DNA of 64,000 bases, taken from an uncultured Lachnospiraceae bacterium (lineage in GTDB: Bacteria; Bacillota; Clostridia; Lachnospirales; Lachnospiraceae). A model generated the notes under the pieces. It saw only the letters and a list, made by a program, of their open reading frames with translations, made no database searches and had not been told where the DNA came from. A program made the position numbers and the translations under genes. This document shows positions 1 to 8,936 of the stretch, one piece after another (the stretch's first letter is position 1; each line of letters starts with the position of its first letter). Where the stretch lies: the NCBI GenBank assembly GCA_937920345.1, contig CALGVA010000016.1, positions 1 through 64,000 of the forward strand. The letters run 5' to 3'.

Positions 1-63
1 TCAAGGTACAAACAAAATCAAATATTTACAAATGTGTCTTTTGACACCCTAATCCTATGAAAT

Positions 64-114
64 AAAAAAGCTGCCGCCTCCCGGTTTCTCAACCGTAAAA
101 GCGGCATCTTTTTT
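64..114 (-). terminator. Rho-independent terminator of the xylulokinase/isomerase operon
   Basis: A GC-rich stem (CTGCCGC pairing with GCGGCA) is flanked by an A-run on one side and a T-run on the other, so it could work in both directions. It lies about 70 bp after the isomerase stop codon and fits the end of the leftward operon. The remaining bases 1-63 are AT-rich and show nothing I can call. Confidence 0.8.
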
Positions 115-183
115 ATATTATAATTGCAATTCCATTACAGACCGCAATCACACGCGACCTGTTTTGCATACTCCTCTTCTGAT

Positions 184-1668
184 TTATGCAAAAGGATTCT
201 CGGTCGGATACGGTACGCTCTTCGGCTGATTATAACCGATCTCACTCACATCCACGCCGATATACTTGAATACTTCAAACAACGCTTTGCCATAGTGTCC
301 GAAAGCAACTGCGCCGTGGTGCGGATAGTTCTTCTCAATCAGCACATGCCGATAGAATCTTCCCATCTCCGGAATCGCGAACACGCCGATACCGCCGAAA
401 GATCTGGTCGCAACAGGAAGAATCTCTCCCTCTGCCACGTAAGCGCGCAGAATATTATCCGCTGTGCTCTGCAGACGATAGAATGTGATGTCGCCCGGAA
501 CGATATCGCCCTCTAACGTACCCTGTGTTACTTCTTCCGGAAGCGCTCTTGCCATGATCATCTGATACTCCATGCTGCACTTGGACAGCTTCCTGGAGCA
601 GGTATTGCCGCAGTGGAATCCCATAAAGGTATCCGTGAACTTATAATCAAATTTTCCTTCAATCGACTCTTTATACATATCCTTCGGTACAGAGTTATTG
701 ATATCAAGCAGTGTTACGATATCGTCGCTGACTGCCTCGCCGATAAACTCACTTAAGCATCCGTAGATATCTACCTCGCAGGATACCGGAATGCCTCTTC
801 CCGTCAGACGGCTGTTCACATAGCAGGGCACGAAGCCGAACTGCGTCTGGAATGCCGGCCAGCACTTACCTGCGATCGCTACATACTCACGATACCCCTT
901 GTGCTCCTCGATCCAGTCGAGCAGTGTCAGTTCATACTGCGCCAGCTTCGGAAGAATGTCCGGCTTGTTGTTGCCATCGCCAAGTTCCTCTTCCATATCC
1001 TTCACAACATCCGGAATACGGGGATCATTCTCATGTTTATTATATGCCTCGAACAGATCCAGTTCAGAGTTCTCTTCAATCTCGACACCCAGATTGTAAA
1101 GCTGCTTGATCGGCGCGTTACATGCAAGGAAATTAAGCGGTCTGGGACCGAAGGAAATAATTTTCAGGCTGGAAAGCGCTGCAATCGCACGGGCAATCGG
1201 CACAAACTCATGGATCATATCCGCACAGTCATCCGCATCACCCACCGGATATTCCGGAATATAGGCTCTCACATTACGAAGCTTCAAGTTATAGCTGGCA
1301 TTCAGCATACCGCAGTACGCGTCGCCGCGGCCCTGGATCAGATCATCCTGAGACTCCTCGGCTGCTGCCACGAACATTTTCGGTCCCTCAAAATGCTTTG
1401 CAAGCAGTGTCTCGGAAATCTCCGGACCAAAGTTGCCCAGGTACACGCACAGTGCATTACACCCGTTATCTTTAATATCCTTCAGTGCATTCACCATATC
1501 GATCTCGCTCTCGATGATACAGATCGGGCACTCGTATATATCCGCCGCATCGTACTTTGCCTTGTACGCCTCCACAAGAGCTTTTCTTCTGCCTACCGCC
1601 AGCGACGCCGGAAAGCAGTCGCGGCTTACGGCAACAATACCGATTTTCACTTTGGGTAAATTGTTCAT
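184..1668 (-). CDS. L-fucose/L-arabinose isomerase family protein
   Basis: A 494-residue cytoplasmic sugar isomerase of the FucI/AraA superfamily, expected to interconvert an aldose and its ketose using a divalent metal. The E298-x-D300 motif in the segment CEVDIYG matches the metal-binding Glu/Asp pair of the fucose isomerase C-terminal half. The N-terminal half has the Rossmann-like pattern of the family. It is the last gene of a three-gene leftward operon after a xylulokinase-type kinase and a DUF4867 protein, so the pathway is probably isomerase then ketose kinase. The true substrate (L-fucose, D-arabinose, L-arabinose or another pentose) cannot be read from the sequence. A ribosome binding site (AAAGGAGG) lies just before the ATG. 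Confidence 0.85.
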   Translation of the reverse strand: MNNLPKVKIGIVAVSRDCFPASLAVGRRKALVEAYKAKYDAADIYECPICIIESEIDMVNALKDIKDNGCNALCVYLGNFGPEISETLLAKHFEGPKMFVAAAEESQDDLIQGRGDAYCGMLNASYNLKLRNVRAYIPEYPVGDADDCADMIHEFVPIARAIAALSSLKIISFGPRPLNFLACNAPIKQLYNLGVEIEENSELDLFEAYNKHENDPRIPDVVKDMEEELGDGNNKPDILPKLAQYELTLLDWIEEHKGYREYVAIAGKCWPAFQTQFGFVPCYVNSRLTGRGIPVSCEVDIYGCLSEFIGEAVSDDIVTLLDINNSVPKDMYKESIEGKFDYKFTDTFMGFHCGNTCSRKLSKCSMEYQMIMARALPEEVTQGTLEGDIVPGDITFYRLQSTADNILRAYVAEGEILPVATRSFGGIGVFAIPEMGRFYRHVLIEKNYPHHGAVAFGHYGKALFEVFKYIGVDVSEIGYNQPKSVPYPTENPFA

Positions 1669-1719
1669 ATCTTATATCCTCCTTTATCCGGGTTGACCGG
1701 TTTCATTACAACATTTTCT

Positions 1720-2343
1720 TCAGTCTCGAACATCCAGGTTATCTCCGATCAGTCCGATATGCGCGCCAGCATCCAGTCCGCCCTCTGCATGACCGATCAG
1801 CCACTTGTTCTTCGCCGTGATCAGTGCGTCTTCCCAACCGGCATGTTCCTCTTCCAGCGGATAATTCGTACCGGCGGGCAGCACGATCCCCACTTTGAAT
1901 CCGTCCTCGTTTGCGCTGCACGGCGCATAGTGAAGCGTTGTGGCATAGATCTCTACCGCCGTACCCGCGGGTACCAGGAACGCCTCCATCAGAGACGTGT
2001 CATAGGTAAAGTCGTCCGTGATATCCTGCTGCATACCGACAATCAGAATGGCATCCGTCGCCGCCACATTGATCTCGGAACTCCTGTGATACTCCACCGC
2101 ATTCAGTTTATAATTGTGTCCGTTGCAGTATCCTGCCTGAATAGGCAGTTCTCCGTAGGTTCTCTTCTGTAATGCCTTAGCCGCCGCCGTCTCCTCTAAA
2201 GCTCCGATCGAAGGCTCATAGGCAACGCCTTCCGGCAGCGGAGTCTTACTTTTAATCGCTTCCACAAGATCGCTGAAGTCAATTCCCTGTACGATTCTGC
2301 CGTATTTGCGAAATGCGGAATCGGTAATTTTTCTGATCTCCAT
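1720..2343 (-). CDS. DUF4867 family protein, cupin-like
   Basis: A 207-residue protein that I recognise as DUF4867, a family found next to sugar isomerases and kinases in Clostridia. The middle and end of the protein (segments such as EIYATTLHYAPC and GIVLPAGTNYPL) have the short beta-strand and turn pattern of a cupin-like barrel related to ureidoglycolate lyase folds. It has no signal peptide or membrane segment, so it is cytoplasmic. It sits between the kinase and the isomerase in one operon, which suggests it acts on the same sugar, for example as an epimerase, mutarotase or a second isomerase. That role is inference; the family has no function I can state. Confidence 0.75.
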   Translation of the reverse strand: MEIRKITDSAFRKYGRIVQGIDFSDLVEAIKSKTPLPEGVAYEPSIGALEETAAAKALQKRTYGELPIQAGYCNGHNYKLNAVEYHRSSEINVAATDAILIVGMQQDITDDFTYDTSLMEAFLVPAGTAVEIYATTLHYAPCSANEDGFKVGIVLPAGTNYPLEEEHAGWEDALITAKNKWLIGHAEGGLDAGAHIGLIGDNLDVRD

Positions 2344-2438
2344 TGCTAATACTCCCTTTCCCGTACATACATACGATGGTATTGATACCTGTTACTGTGA
2401 AAAACTCTTCCGTTATCTCCGATCACTGTTTTCAGCCA

Positions 2439-3914
2439 TTATTTAATCGCCTCAAACAACGCTCTGCACGCCGGATAGATCTGCTTAAACTGCTGATACC
2501 GCGCCTCGTATTTCGCTACGAGTTCCGGCGTCGGCTCCACCGTTTCTACAACCCTGACGATCTTCTCCGCCGCCTCTTCCACGCTCGCGTACTCTCCGCA
2601 GGCAACCGCCGCAAGCATAGCGCCGCCCATCGCCGGTCCCTCCTCGCTCTCGATCACATCCACTTTCAGATTCATAATATTGGCGATCATCTTCTTCCAC
2701 AGGGGACTCTTCGCGCCGCCGCCGCAGATCTTCGTCCGTTCAATCCGGATACCCAGAGACTTCGCCACCTCCAGAGAATCCCGCAGTGCGTATGCCACAC
2801 CCTCTAAAACAGCCTGCGTCATATCCGTCCTGGTCGTATCCATCGTCATGCCGATAAAGGTACCCCTTGCATTCGGATCATTGTGCGGCGAGCGTTCGCC
2901 CATCAGATACGGCAGGAAATACACATGGTTCTCTCCCAGCCTGTCGTCGGTAATGCCCGCCTGCTCACCCGCATAATCCGTCGTCCCGACGATCTCATCC
3001 ATCCACCATTTATTACAGGATGCCGCGCTCAGCATACAGCCCATCAGATGATAGTGCCCGTCGGCATGTGCAAACGCGTGCAGCGCATTAAACTTATCCA
3101 CACCGAACTTATCCGAGGAGATAAAGATCGTGCCGCTGGTGCCCAGAGAAATATTGCACCTGCCGTCTCCGACCGTACCGGTTCCCACAGCCGCCGCCGC
3201 GTTGTCGCCGCCGCCCGCCGCCACCTTCACAGTCCCTGGAATCCCCAGTTCCTGCGCAATCTGCGGCAGTACCGTCCCCACCGTCTCATAACTCTCGTAT
3301 ATCTTAGCCAGCTGTTCTTCCCTCACGCCGCAGATCCCGCACATCTCCTTCGACCAGCAGCGATTCTTTACATCAAACAGCAGCATGCCGGAAGCGTCCG
3401 ACACATCGGTGCAGTGAACGCCCGTCAGCTTATATGCTATATAATCTTTAGGAAGCATGATCTTCCTGATCCTCGCAAAATTCTCCGGCTCCTTATCTTT
3501 CACCCAGAGTATCTTCGGCGCGGTAAAGCCGGTAAAGGAGATGTTCGCCGTATATGCCGACAGCTTATCCTTGCCGATCACGTTGTTCAGATAATCGCAT
3601 TCTTCCGTCGTTCTTCCGTCATTCCACAGGATCGCCGGCCGGATCACTGTATCCTTCTCATCCAGGATCACCAGTCCGTGCATCTGCCCGCCGAAACTGA
3701 TTCCCGCAATCTGACTCTTATCCACGTCCGCAATCAGTTCCCGAATGCCTGCTATGCTCTGTTCATACCAGTCCTCCGGCTTCTGCTCTGACCAGCCCGG
3801 ATGCGGGAAGTAAAGCGGATATTCCTTCGATACGATATTTACGATTCTGCCGTTCCCCTCCATCAGTAGAAGTTTTACGGCACTGGTGCCCAAGTCTACG
3901 CCAATATACAGCAT
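2439..3914 (-). CDS. xylB: Xylulokinase-type FGGY carbohydrate kinase
   Basis: A 491-residue FGGY-family kinase that phosphorylates a ketopentose with ATP. The N-terminal nucleotide loop DLGTSAVK follows the start. The sugar-binding segment MHGLV and the ILWNDGRT motif follow, and the GGGDNAA motif carries the probable catalytic Asp. The ATP-binding GGGAKSPLW motif is in the C-terminal lobe. I chose the ATG at 3914 because AGGAGGGGAAACC precedes it and the protein then begins MLYIGVDLG; upstream in-frame codons run through the promoter and operator. It is the first gene of the operon and faces the divergent LacI-type regulator. The name is by family; the sugar may be xylulose, ribulose or another ketose. 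Confidence 0.88.
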   Translation of the reverse strand: MLYIGVDLGTSAVKLLLMEGNGRIVNIVSKEYPLYFPHPGWSEQKPEDWYEQSIAGIRELIADVDKSQIAGISFGGQMHGLVILDEKDTVIRPAILWNDGRTTEECDYLNNVIGKDKLSAYTANISFTGFTAPKILWVKDKEPENFARIRKIMLPKDYIAYKLTGVHCTDVSDASGMLLFDVKNRCWSKEMCGICGVREEQLAKIYESYETVGTVLPQIAQELGIPGTVKVAAGGGDNAAAAVGTGTVGDGRCNISLGTSGTIFISSDKFGVDKFNALHAFAHADGHYHLMGCMLSAASCNKWWMDEIVGTTDYAGEQAGITDDRLGENHVYFLPYLMGERSPHNDPNARGTFIGMTMDTTRTDMTQAVLEGVAYALRDSLEVAKSLGIRIERTKICGGGAKSPLWKKMIANIMNLKVDVIESEEGPAMGGAMLAAVACGEYASVEEAAEKIVRVVETVEPTPELVAKYEARYQQFKQIYPACRALFEAIK

Positions 3915-3994
3915 GGTTTCCCCTCCATTCCGAAGCGTCATAAATTTCTGAAATGAACCGGCACTTTGCCGGCACAAAGTTTGCGTGCCTTGAC

Positions 3995-4008
3995 CGTGCA
4001 CGTGCACG
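3995..4008. promoter_or_regulatory. Perfect 14-bp palindrome, probable LacI-type operator
   Basis: CGTGCACGTGCACG is a perfect inverted repeat beginning about 16 bp downstream of the -10 box of the xylulokinase promoter, inside or just after the start of transcription. LacI-family repressors bind such CG-centred palindromes, and a LacI-family gene is encoded divergently 216 bp away. Binding there would block the operon by roadblock. Confidence 0.7.
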
Positions 4009-4023
4009 CTACTAATTAATTTT

Positions 4024-4052
4024 ATCATAGTCTTTGACGAACGCAAAATCAA
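4024..4052 (-). promoter_or_regulatory. Sigma-A promoter of the xylulokinase operon
   Basis: On the minus strand TTGATT (4052-4047), a 17-bp spacer and TATGAT (4029-4024) give a good vegetative promoter. The palindromic operator lies immediately downstream. Confidence 0.75.
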
Positions 4053-4130
4053 GACCATAAAATATTTTCGTAACATTATACAAAACGGTGTTTCCAATAT
4101 TGTCTATTTGTTACGGTACGGCCTGCACAT

Positions 4131-4159
4131 TTGACTTGTATGTACCGTTGTGCTACTCT
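4131..4159 (+). promoter_or_regulatory. Promoter of the LacI-family regulator gene
   Basis: TTGACT (4131-4136), a 17-bp spacer and TACTCT (4154-4159) with an upstream TGC, so an extended -10. It drives the regulator gene at 4224. Confidence 0.6.
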
Positions 4160-4223
4160 TTTATTCGGATTAAGACATTAAAAAGTGCTTGTTCAATCTT
4201 CCTACGAAAGGAATCTTTCCGAC

Positions 4224-5252
4224 ATGGCAACCATTAAAGAAATCGCCGCCCTCGCAGGCGTGTCCCGCGGCACGGTAGACCGCGTGCTGAACCACCGCGG
4301 TTCCGTCAACGAACAGACCAGACAGAGAGTTCTTGAGATTGCACAGTCTCTGGAATACAAACCCAATAAAGCCGGAATCGTTCTCGCCGCCCGGAAGAAG
4401 AACCTGAAACTCGGCGTCGTTCTGCTCGGATTAAACACCGTTTTCTACGACGATATTCTCGCCGGTGTCCATGATAAAGCCGCAGAACTCGCAGACTATA
4501 ATTGTTCTGTTCTGATCCGGCAGACCGATTATGACTTACAGCAGCAGTTGGATGCACTCGATGAACTCACTGCGCTGGGCGTCAACGGCATCGCGCTCTC
4601 CCCTTATAATGATCCTGCCATTCGGAAGAAAATCGACGAACTTCACGCACGCGGCATACCCGTCGTCACTTTGAATACAGATATCGAAAACTCGAAGCGG
4701 ATCGCTTATATCGGCTGTCACTTTTATCGTTCGGGAGAGACTGCGGGCGGTCTCATGCACCTGATGACCCGTAATCGTATCCGTGGAGATGTACGCGTCG
4801 GCATTATATCCGGTTCCCGGAATATTCTGTGCCACACCGAACGGATCGCAGGTTTTCGCCATGCCACTGCCGCCTATGGCAATATCAGCATCGTGGATAT
4901 CGTCAATAACAATGACAATGAATCGGAAAGCTACGATCTCACCGCTTCGCTGCTCGCCCGGCATTCCGAGATCAATGCCCTCTATTTCACCGCCGGCGGT
5001 GTTTACGGCGGCTGTCGCGCCGTGACGGATTCGGGGCGTCAGGATGAGATCACCGTCATTACGAACGATATCGTTGATACGACAAGAGAATATATAGAAA
5101 AAGGACTGATCGCAGCTACCATCTGCCAACAGCCCTTCCTACAGGGTTCCAAACCCCTTGCTATTCTGTTTACCTGTCTGACCACCGGCGAACTTCCCAC
5201 GGTCTGCAATGACTACGTGGATATCGATATCCGGATCAAAGAAAACTTGTAG
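4224..5252 (+). CDS. LacI-family transcriptional regulator
   Basis: A 342-residue repressor. The first 25 residues form the LacI helix-turn-helix (TIKEIAALAGVSRGTVDRVL), followed by a periplasmic-binding-protein type sugar sensor domain from about residue 60 to the end, with LGVVLLGLN as its first strand. The ATG at 4224 is preferred over one 39 bp upstream because AAAGGA lies 12 bp before it and the HTH starts directly. It is divergent from the xylulokinase operon and its likely operator is the palindrome at 3995-4008. The ligand is presumably the sugar or sugar phosphate of that operon. Its last 17 bp overlap the 3' end of the convergent EAL gene. Confidence 0.88.
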   Translation: MATIKEIAALAGVSRGTVDRVLNHRGSVNEQTRQRVLEIAQSLEYKPNKAGIVLAARKKNLKLGVVLLGLNTVFYDDILAGVHDKAAELADYNCSVLIRQTDYDLQQQLDALDELTALGVNGIALSPYNDPAIRKKIDELHARGIPVVTLNTDIENSKRIAYIGCHFYRSGETAGGLMHLMTRNRIRGDVRVGIISGSRNILCHTERIAGFRHATAAYGNISIVDIVNNNDNESESYDLTASLLARHSEINALYFTAGGVYGGCRAVTDSGRQDEITVITNDIVDTTREYIEKGLIAATICQQPFLQGSKPLAILFTCLTTGELPTVCNDYVDIDIRIKENL

Positions 5253-6924
5253 TGTGCAGGAACCGTTCCTCGAACTGTTCCGCCGGAGAAGGCTTGCCGA
5301 AGAAATATCCCTGTATCATATCCGGTTTCGTCTTCATCATCCTGTTAAGCTCTTCTTCCTCCTCTATACCTTCCATACAGACTGTAAATCCCAGACTGTG
5401 CACCATATCAATGATATGGCTGATAATATTATAATCATGGTCATTCTGAAGCGCCTGCACGACAAAACTTCTGTCAATCTTGACCGTAGTAGCCTCGATC
5501 TCTTTCAGATAACGCATATTGGAATAACCCGTTCCGAAATCGTCCAGTGCCAGATCAATATTCTTCTCCTTCAAATCCTTAAAGAGATTCTTGATCCTGC
5601 TGTCTGTCTCTATGTATCCGCTCTCCGTCAGTTCCAGAACCAGACTCTCCGGCGGAATATCTACTTCCTTGATACACTCCTCCACATCATTGATCAGATC
5701 GCTCTTGTGCATCTGTACATAAGACAGATTCACATTAACGTGAAAATGTGGAATAATCTCCCGCCATTTCTTACATGTCTGCGCCGCCTGCCACAGAACG
5801 TATTTTCCAACCGGAATGATCAGCCCGCTCTCCTCCAGAATCGGGATAAACACCGCCGGAGACACATTACCGTACTGCTCGCAGCTCCAGCGAAGAAGCG
5901 CTTCCGCCCCGATCAGTTTATAGTCCTTCGTAGAAACGATCGGCTGGAAAAACACCTGAAACCCGTTAAAATGATTGTTAATATCCCTTCTCATCAGTTT
6001 ACGGATATTCAAACGGCGCAGATACACGTCATACACTTCCCTGTCAAACAACGCCATCTGGTTCTTGCCGCTGCGTTTCGCCTCATTGAGCGCAAACTCC
6101 GTCAGCTTCAGAATATTCTCCGCGCTCTCGCCCTCGAATCTGTCACACATAACGCCGGCGGATATTGTGTAGAAACAACTGTACTCCTTCTTCCGCACCG
6201 TATCGGCAACCTTGCTCTTAATCTCATCATAGACCGCCTGCACATCCACCGTGTCTGCGGATTCCGAATCCACAATGATAAACTCATCCGCCATCAGTCG
6301 ATATACATCCACCTTGGGATCTACTGTCGCTATGATGCAGTCGGCCAGTTCCCGCAGAACGTCATCGCCCGCTTCCACGCCTTCCTTCTCATTGATCTCC
6401 TTAAAATTATCGATGCCGATCCGCATCATATATCTGATCGTCTCTGGCCTGTCGCGCAGGATCTCCTCCGCATCGTAGCGAAATCTGACCTCTCTGCGCA
6501 GGCCCGTGACATTATCTGCCTTGGCTTCCTTACCCAGCTCCATCACTCTGCCGATTAACAGCCTGTGTCCGCCCGCTCCCTGAATCACGGTCCCCTTGCA
6601 GCTGATCCAGACGATCCTTCCGTCCTTATCGAGCCAGCGGTACTCCATTGCATGTATCTCCTGCTCTCCCGAAGCACACCGTCTGATGTCCTCCTTGACT
6701 TTATTGTAATCGGAAGGATAGATCACTTTCTGCAGCCTGGGTGTAGCGTCCCTGATCACAACATCCGAAAAAGGAAACCGCTCCAGCATCCTGTCGGTTA
6801 CCATATAAGTATCCGTATCCAGATCCAGGATATAAATATAGGCGTCAGTTGCCTTCTGTATAATTTCCACTACCGCCCGAATCTCGTCAAGCGACATGTT
6901 TTGTAATGTCTGCGCATAATCCAT
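5236..6924 (-). CDS. PAS - degenerate GGDEF - EAL protein, c-di-GMP phosphodiesterase
   Basis: A 562-residue soluble signalling protein. Residues about 30-130 are a PAS domain. Residues about 135-300 are a GGDEF domain whose signature is MADEF (211-215), so diguanylate cyclase activity is unlikely; it may bind GTP as a regulator. Residues about 315-555 are an EAL domain with the signature EAL (341-343). NVNLS, LELTES, DDFGTGYS, KIDRSF, EGIE and QGYFFGKP are all present, so the metal and catalytic residues for c-di-GMP hydrolysis are intact. There is no membrane segment. It is transcribed alone from a near-ideal promoter about 115 bp upstream that carries an operator-like palindrome. Confidence 0.9.
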   Translation of the reverse strand: MDYAQTLQNMSLDEIRAVVEIIQKATDAYIYILDLDTDTYMVTDRMLERFPFSDVVIRDATPRLQKVIYPSDYNKVKEDIRRCASGEQEIHAMEYRWLDKDGRIVWISCKGTVIQGAGGHRLLIGRVMELGKEAKADNVTGLRREVRFRYDAEEILRDRPETIRYMMRIGIDNFKEINEKEGVEAGDDVLRELADCIIATVDPKVDVYRLMADEFIIVDSESADTVDVQAVYDEIKSKVADTVRKKEYSCFYTISAGVMCDRFEGESAENILKLTEFALNEAKRSGKNQMALFDREVYDVYLRRLNIRKLMRRDINNHFNGFQVFFQPIVSTKDYKLIGAEALLRWSCEQYGNVSPAVFIPILEESGLIIPVGKYVLWQAAQTCKKWREIIPHFHVNVNLSYVQMHKSDLINDVEECIKEVDIPPESLVLELTESGYIETDSRIKNLFKDLKEKNIDLALDDFGTGYSNMRYLKEIEATTVKIDRSFVVQALQNDHDYNIISHIIDMVHSLGFTVCMEGIEEEEELNRMMKTKPDMIQGYFFGKPSPAEQFEERFLHTTSFL

Positions 6925-7041
6925 ACCTTCACGCCCTTCCCCGTCAATTTCGGGATTGATTCTGATCCTGTCTGCATGTGGATATCCGTGCTGTGATGAT
7001 CTGATAATTCCGAATGTGCATGAGCCTCTAAGATGTATTTA

Positions 7042-7070
7042 ATTATACTCGGTTTGACATATAATGTCAA
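7042..7070 (-). promoter_or_regulatory. Perfect-consensus sigma-A promoter of the EAL gene with embedded palindrome
   Basis: On the minus strand TTGACA (7070-7065), a 17-bp spacer and TATAAT (7047-7042) match the consensus exactly. The -35 box is half of a 19-bp inverted repeat, TTTGACAT-ATA-ATGTCAAA (7053-7071), which could be a repressor site. The rest of the 430-bp gap up to 7356 is AT-rich and holds the carbamate kinase promoter. Confidence 0.8.
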
Positions 7071-7241
7071 ACAATTTTATTCATTCTGCCCAATTTTTTC
7101 GATATTTTTCGGTTATTTTACGGCAATATTATTAAATTTTTCGATTTATTCAAATACTATATTTATCGTATATCTGTCGCGGCTTACCAGCACACACTAT
7201 CTATACCCTCAAAATGCATCCTATACAAAATCTGCGATTTT

Positions 7242-7250
7242 TGATATACT
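7242..7250 (+). promoter_or_regulatory. Extended -10 promoter of the carbamate kinase gene
   Basis: TGATATACT is an extended -10 (TGn plus TATACT, 7245-7250). I see no good -35 box at the right distance. It lies about 107 bp before the start codon. Confidence 0.5.
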
Positions 7251-7356
7251 GTCTTCATATCAGAAACACCATACAAACCGGCAGGATGACACCATCCTGC
7301 CATATACGTTTTGCATGCAGACGCTTAAATGCGGAAAATCGGAGGAAACAGGGCAT

Positions 7357-8295
7357 ATGACTAAGAAACGGGCAGTCGTCTCTCTCGGACACGAGGCGCT
7401 TGGTTATACAACATTAGAACAGTGGGATGCAGTGAAATTAACTGCCAGGGCACTGGCTGATCTGATAGAAGCAGACTACCAGCTTACCATCACACACAGC
7501 AACGGTCCGCAGGTCAGCATGATCCATAAGGCCATGACAGAACTTCGCCGCGTATATATCGACTATACGCCGGCTCCTATGTGCGTCTGCTCCGCTATGA
7601 GCCAGGGTTATGTGGGATATGATATTCAGAATGCCCTGCGGGCAGAACTGCTCTGCCGCGGCATCTCCAGGACTGTCAGCACGATTCTGACACAGGTGAC
7701 GGTAGATCCTTATGACGAGGCATTCTATGAGCCCACCAAAGTAATCGGACGGTATATGTCCAGAGAAGATGCCGATATAGAGATCAAAAAGGGGAATTAT
7801 GTCATAGAGAAACCCGGTAAGGGATTCAGGCGTGTAGTCGCCGCTCCCAGACCGATCAACATCGTAGAGATCGAAGCAATCCGCACATTGGCACAGGCGG
7901 ATCAGACAGTCATCGCCTGCGGCGGCGGCGGTATTCCCGTGATTGAACAGAATCACCTGTTAAAAGGCGCTTCCGCAGTTATCGAGAAAGATGCCATCGC
8001 CGGCAAACTGGCCGGTGATCTGAATGCCGACGAACTGATTATTCTGACCGGCGTTCCGTGCGTCTATCGTAATTTCGGCACCGACACACAAGAACCGCTG
8101 CAAACCCTTACCGTCGCCGAAGCAAAGAAGCTGACGGAAGAAGGGCAGTTTGAAGAAGGCACGATGCTGCCGAAGATCGAAGCAGCCGTCTCCTATCTGG
8201 AACGAAACCCTTCCGGCCGTGTACTGATCACTTCCATAGCCGCCGTGGCAGACGCTATCAGGGGAAAGAACGGCACGGTGATCACCTTCGATTAA
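7357..8295 (+). CDS. arcC: Carbamate kinase
   Basis: A 312-residue amino-acid-kinase fold enzyme that makes ATP from carbamoyl phosphate and ADP, or the reverse. The start at 7357 follows GGAGG by 11 bp. The N-terminus has VSLGHEALG, where the common form is ALGGNAL. The SNGPQV loop lies near residue 48, the ACGGGGIPV motif near residue 187, and the C-terminus ends in the usual ADAIRGKNGTVI-like segment. Length fits the family. It stands alone between the EAL gene and lspA; no arginine deiminase or ornithine carbamoyltransferase gene is near, so it may serve purine or allantoin fermentation or another carbamoyl phosphate source elsewhere in the genome. Confidence 0.88.
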   Translation: MTKKRAVVSLGHEALGYTTLEQWDAVKLTARALADLIEADYQLTITHSNGPQVSMIHKAMTELRRVYIDYTPAPMCVCSAMSQGYVGYDIQNALRAELLCRGISRTVSTILTQVTVDPYDEAFYEPTKVIGRYMSREDADIEIKKGNYVIEKPGKGFRRVVAAPRPINIVEIEAIRTLAQADQTVIACGGGGIPVIEQNHLLKGASAVIEKDAIAGKLAGDLNADELIILTGVPCVYRNFGTDTQEPLQTLTVAEAKKLTEEGQFEEGTMLPKIEAAVSYLERNPSGRVLITSIAAVADAIRGKNGTVITFD

Positions 8296-8339
8296 TTCTT
8301 CGGGACATAGAAACGTCCTGATTCCGGACCGCGCGGCAA

Positions 8340-8801
8340 TTACTCGCCGCCGCTCCCGAGCACAATCAGCAGCGCACCTGTCATAATACAGAAATCAGAA
8401 ATGTTGAACACAATATTTCTGATTTTTTTATTTTTAACCGGAAAACTCACATAATCAACCACATATTTGCGGACGAGCCGGTCGTAGGTATTGCTGTAAG
8501 CGCCGCCGAGCAGCAGCGCAAGACCGGTTTTCAGCAGCCTGCCGCCCCGGAATGTGAAGGTCACAAGAAACAGCACGGTCGCGCCCAGCGTCAGAATCAG
8601 CGACAGGACAGCCACCGCTCCCCGTCTGTTCTGTCCCATATCCAGAAAAGCGCCCCGGTTATGATACTTGTGAAGCAATAACCTGCCCTCCAGAACCGGT
8701 TCCGTCTCTCCCTCCGTCCTCGTCCGCTCTATATGATTTTTGATGCACAGATCCGCGATAAATACCGCGGCTGCAAGAAATGCGTATCCTATTACTGCCA
8801 T
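8340..8801 (-). CDS. lspA: Signal peptidase II (prolipoprotein signal peptidase)
   Basis: A 153-residue polytopic membrane protease that cleaves the signal peptide of lipidated prolipoproteins. Four hydrophobic segments are visible. The conserved NRGAF loop, GGAYSNTYDRL and FNISDF carry the two catalytic Asp residues, and VDYVSF lies between them. Start chosen at the ATG preceded by GGAGGGATCGGG. It is read in the same direction as the subtilisin-like gene upstream, from which it is separated by a palindrome-rich gap of about 190 bp. Confidence 0.9.
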   Translation of the reverse strand: MAVIGYAFLAAAVFIADLCIKNHIERTRTEGETEPVLEGRLLLHKYHNRGAFLDMGQNRRGAVAVLSLILTLGATVLFLVTFTFRGGRLLKTGLALLLGGAYSNTYDRLVRKYVVDYVSFPVKNKKIRNIVFNISDFCIMTGALLIVLGSGGE

Positions 8802-8844
8802 CCCGATCCCTCCATACTACCCTCCATTCCGGAGCGTTTACGCG

Positions 8845-8936
8845 ACAAGTGGCATGACTTTGCTAACGTAAAGTCGTAAATATCGAATTTGCGTCTGCCA
8901 TCAGATAAATTTGTGGCGCTACGGTACAAATTTGCG
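8845..8936. repeat. Cluster of small palindromes upstream of lspA
   Basis: The gap between lspA and the subtilisin gene contains three nested inverted repeats: GACTTTGC..GTAAAGTC, AATTTGCGTCTG paired with CAGATAAATTT, and AAATTTGT..ACAAATTT. A related sequence (GGCACAAATTTGCATGTG) occurs at about 62514-62543 near gtrA. They resemble dispersed REP-like hairpins. No ORF with coding character covers them. Confidence 0.5.

Noticed and set aside
5209..6558. 449-codon plus-strand ORF opposite the EAL gene
   Set aside because: The EAL frame has clear PAS, GGDEF-like and EAL motifs; the opposite frame shows no family pattern and is rich in His, Arg and Leu as expected of an antisense shadow.
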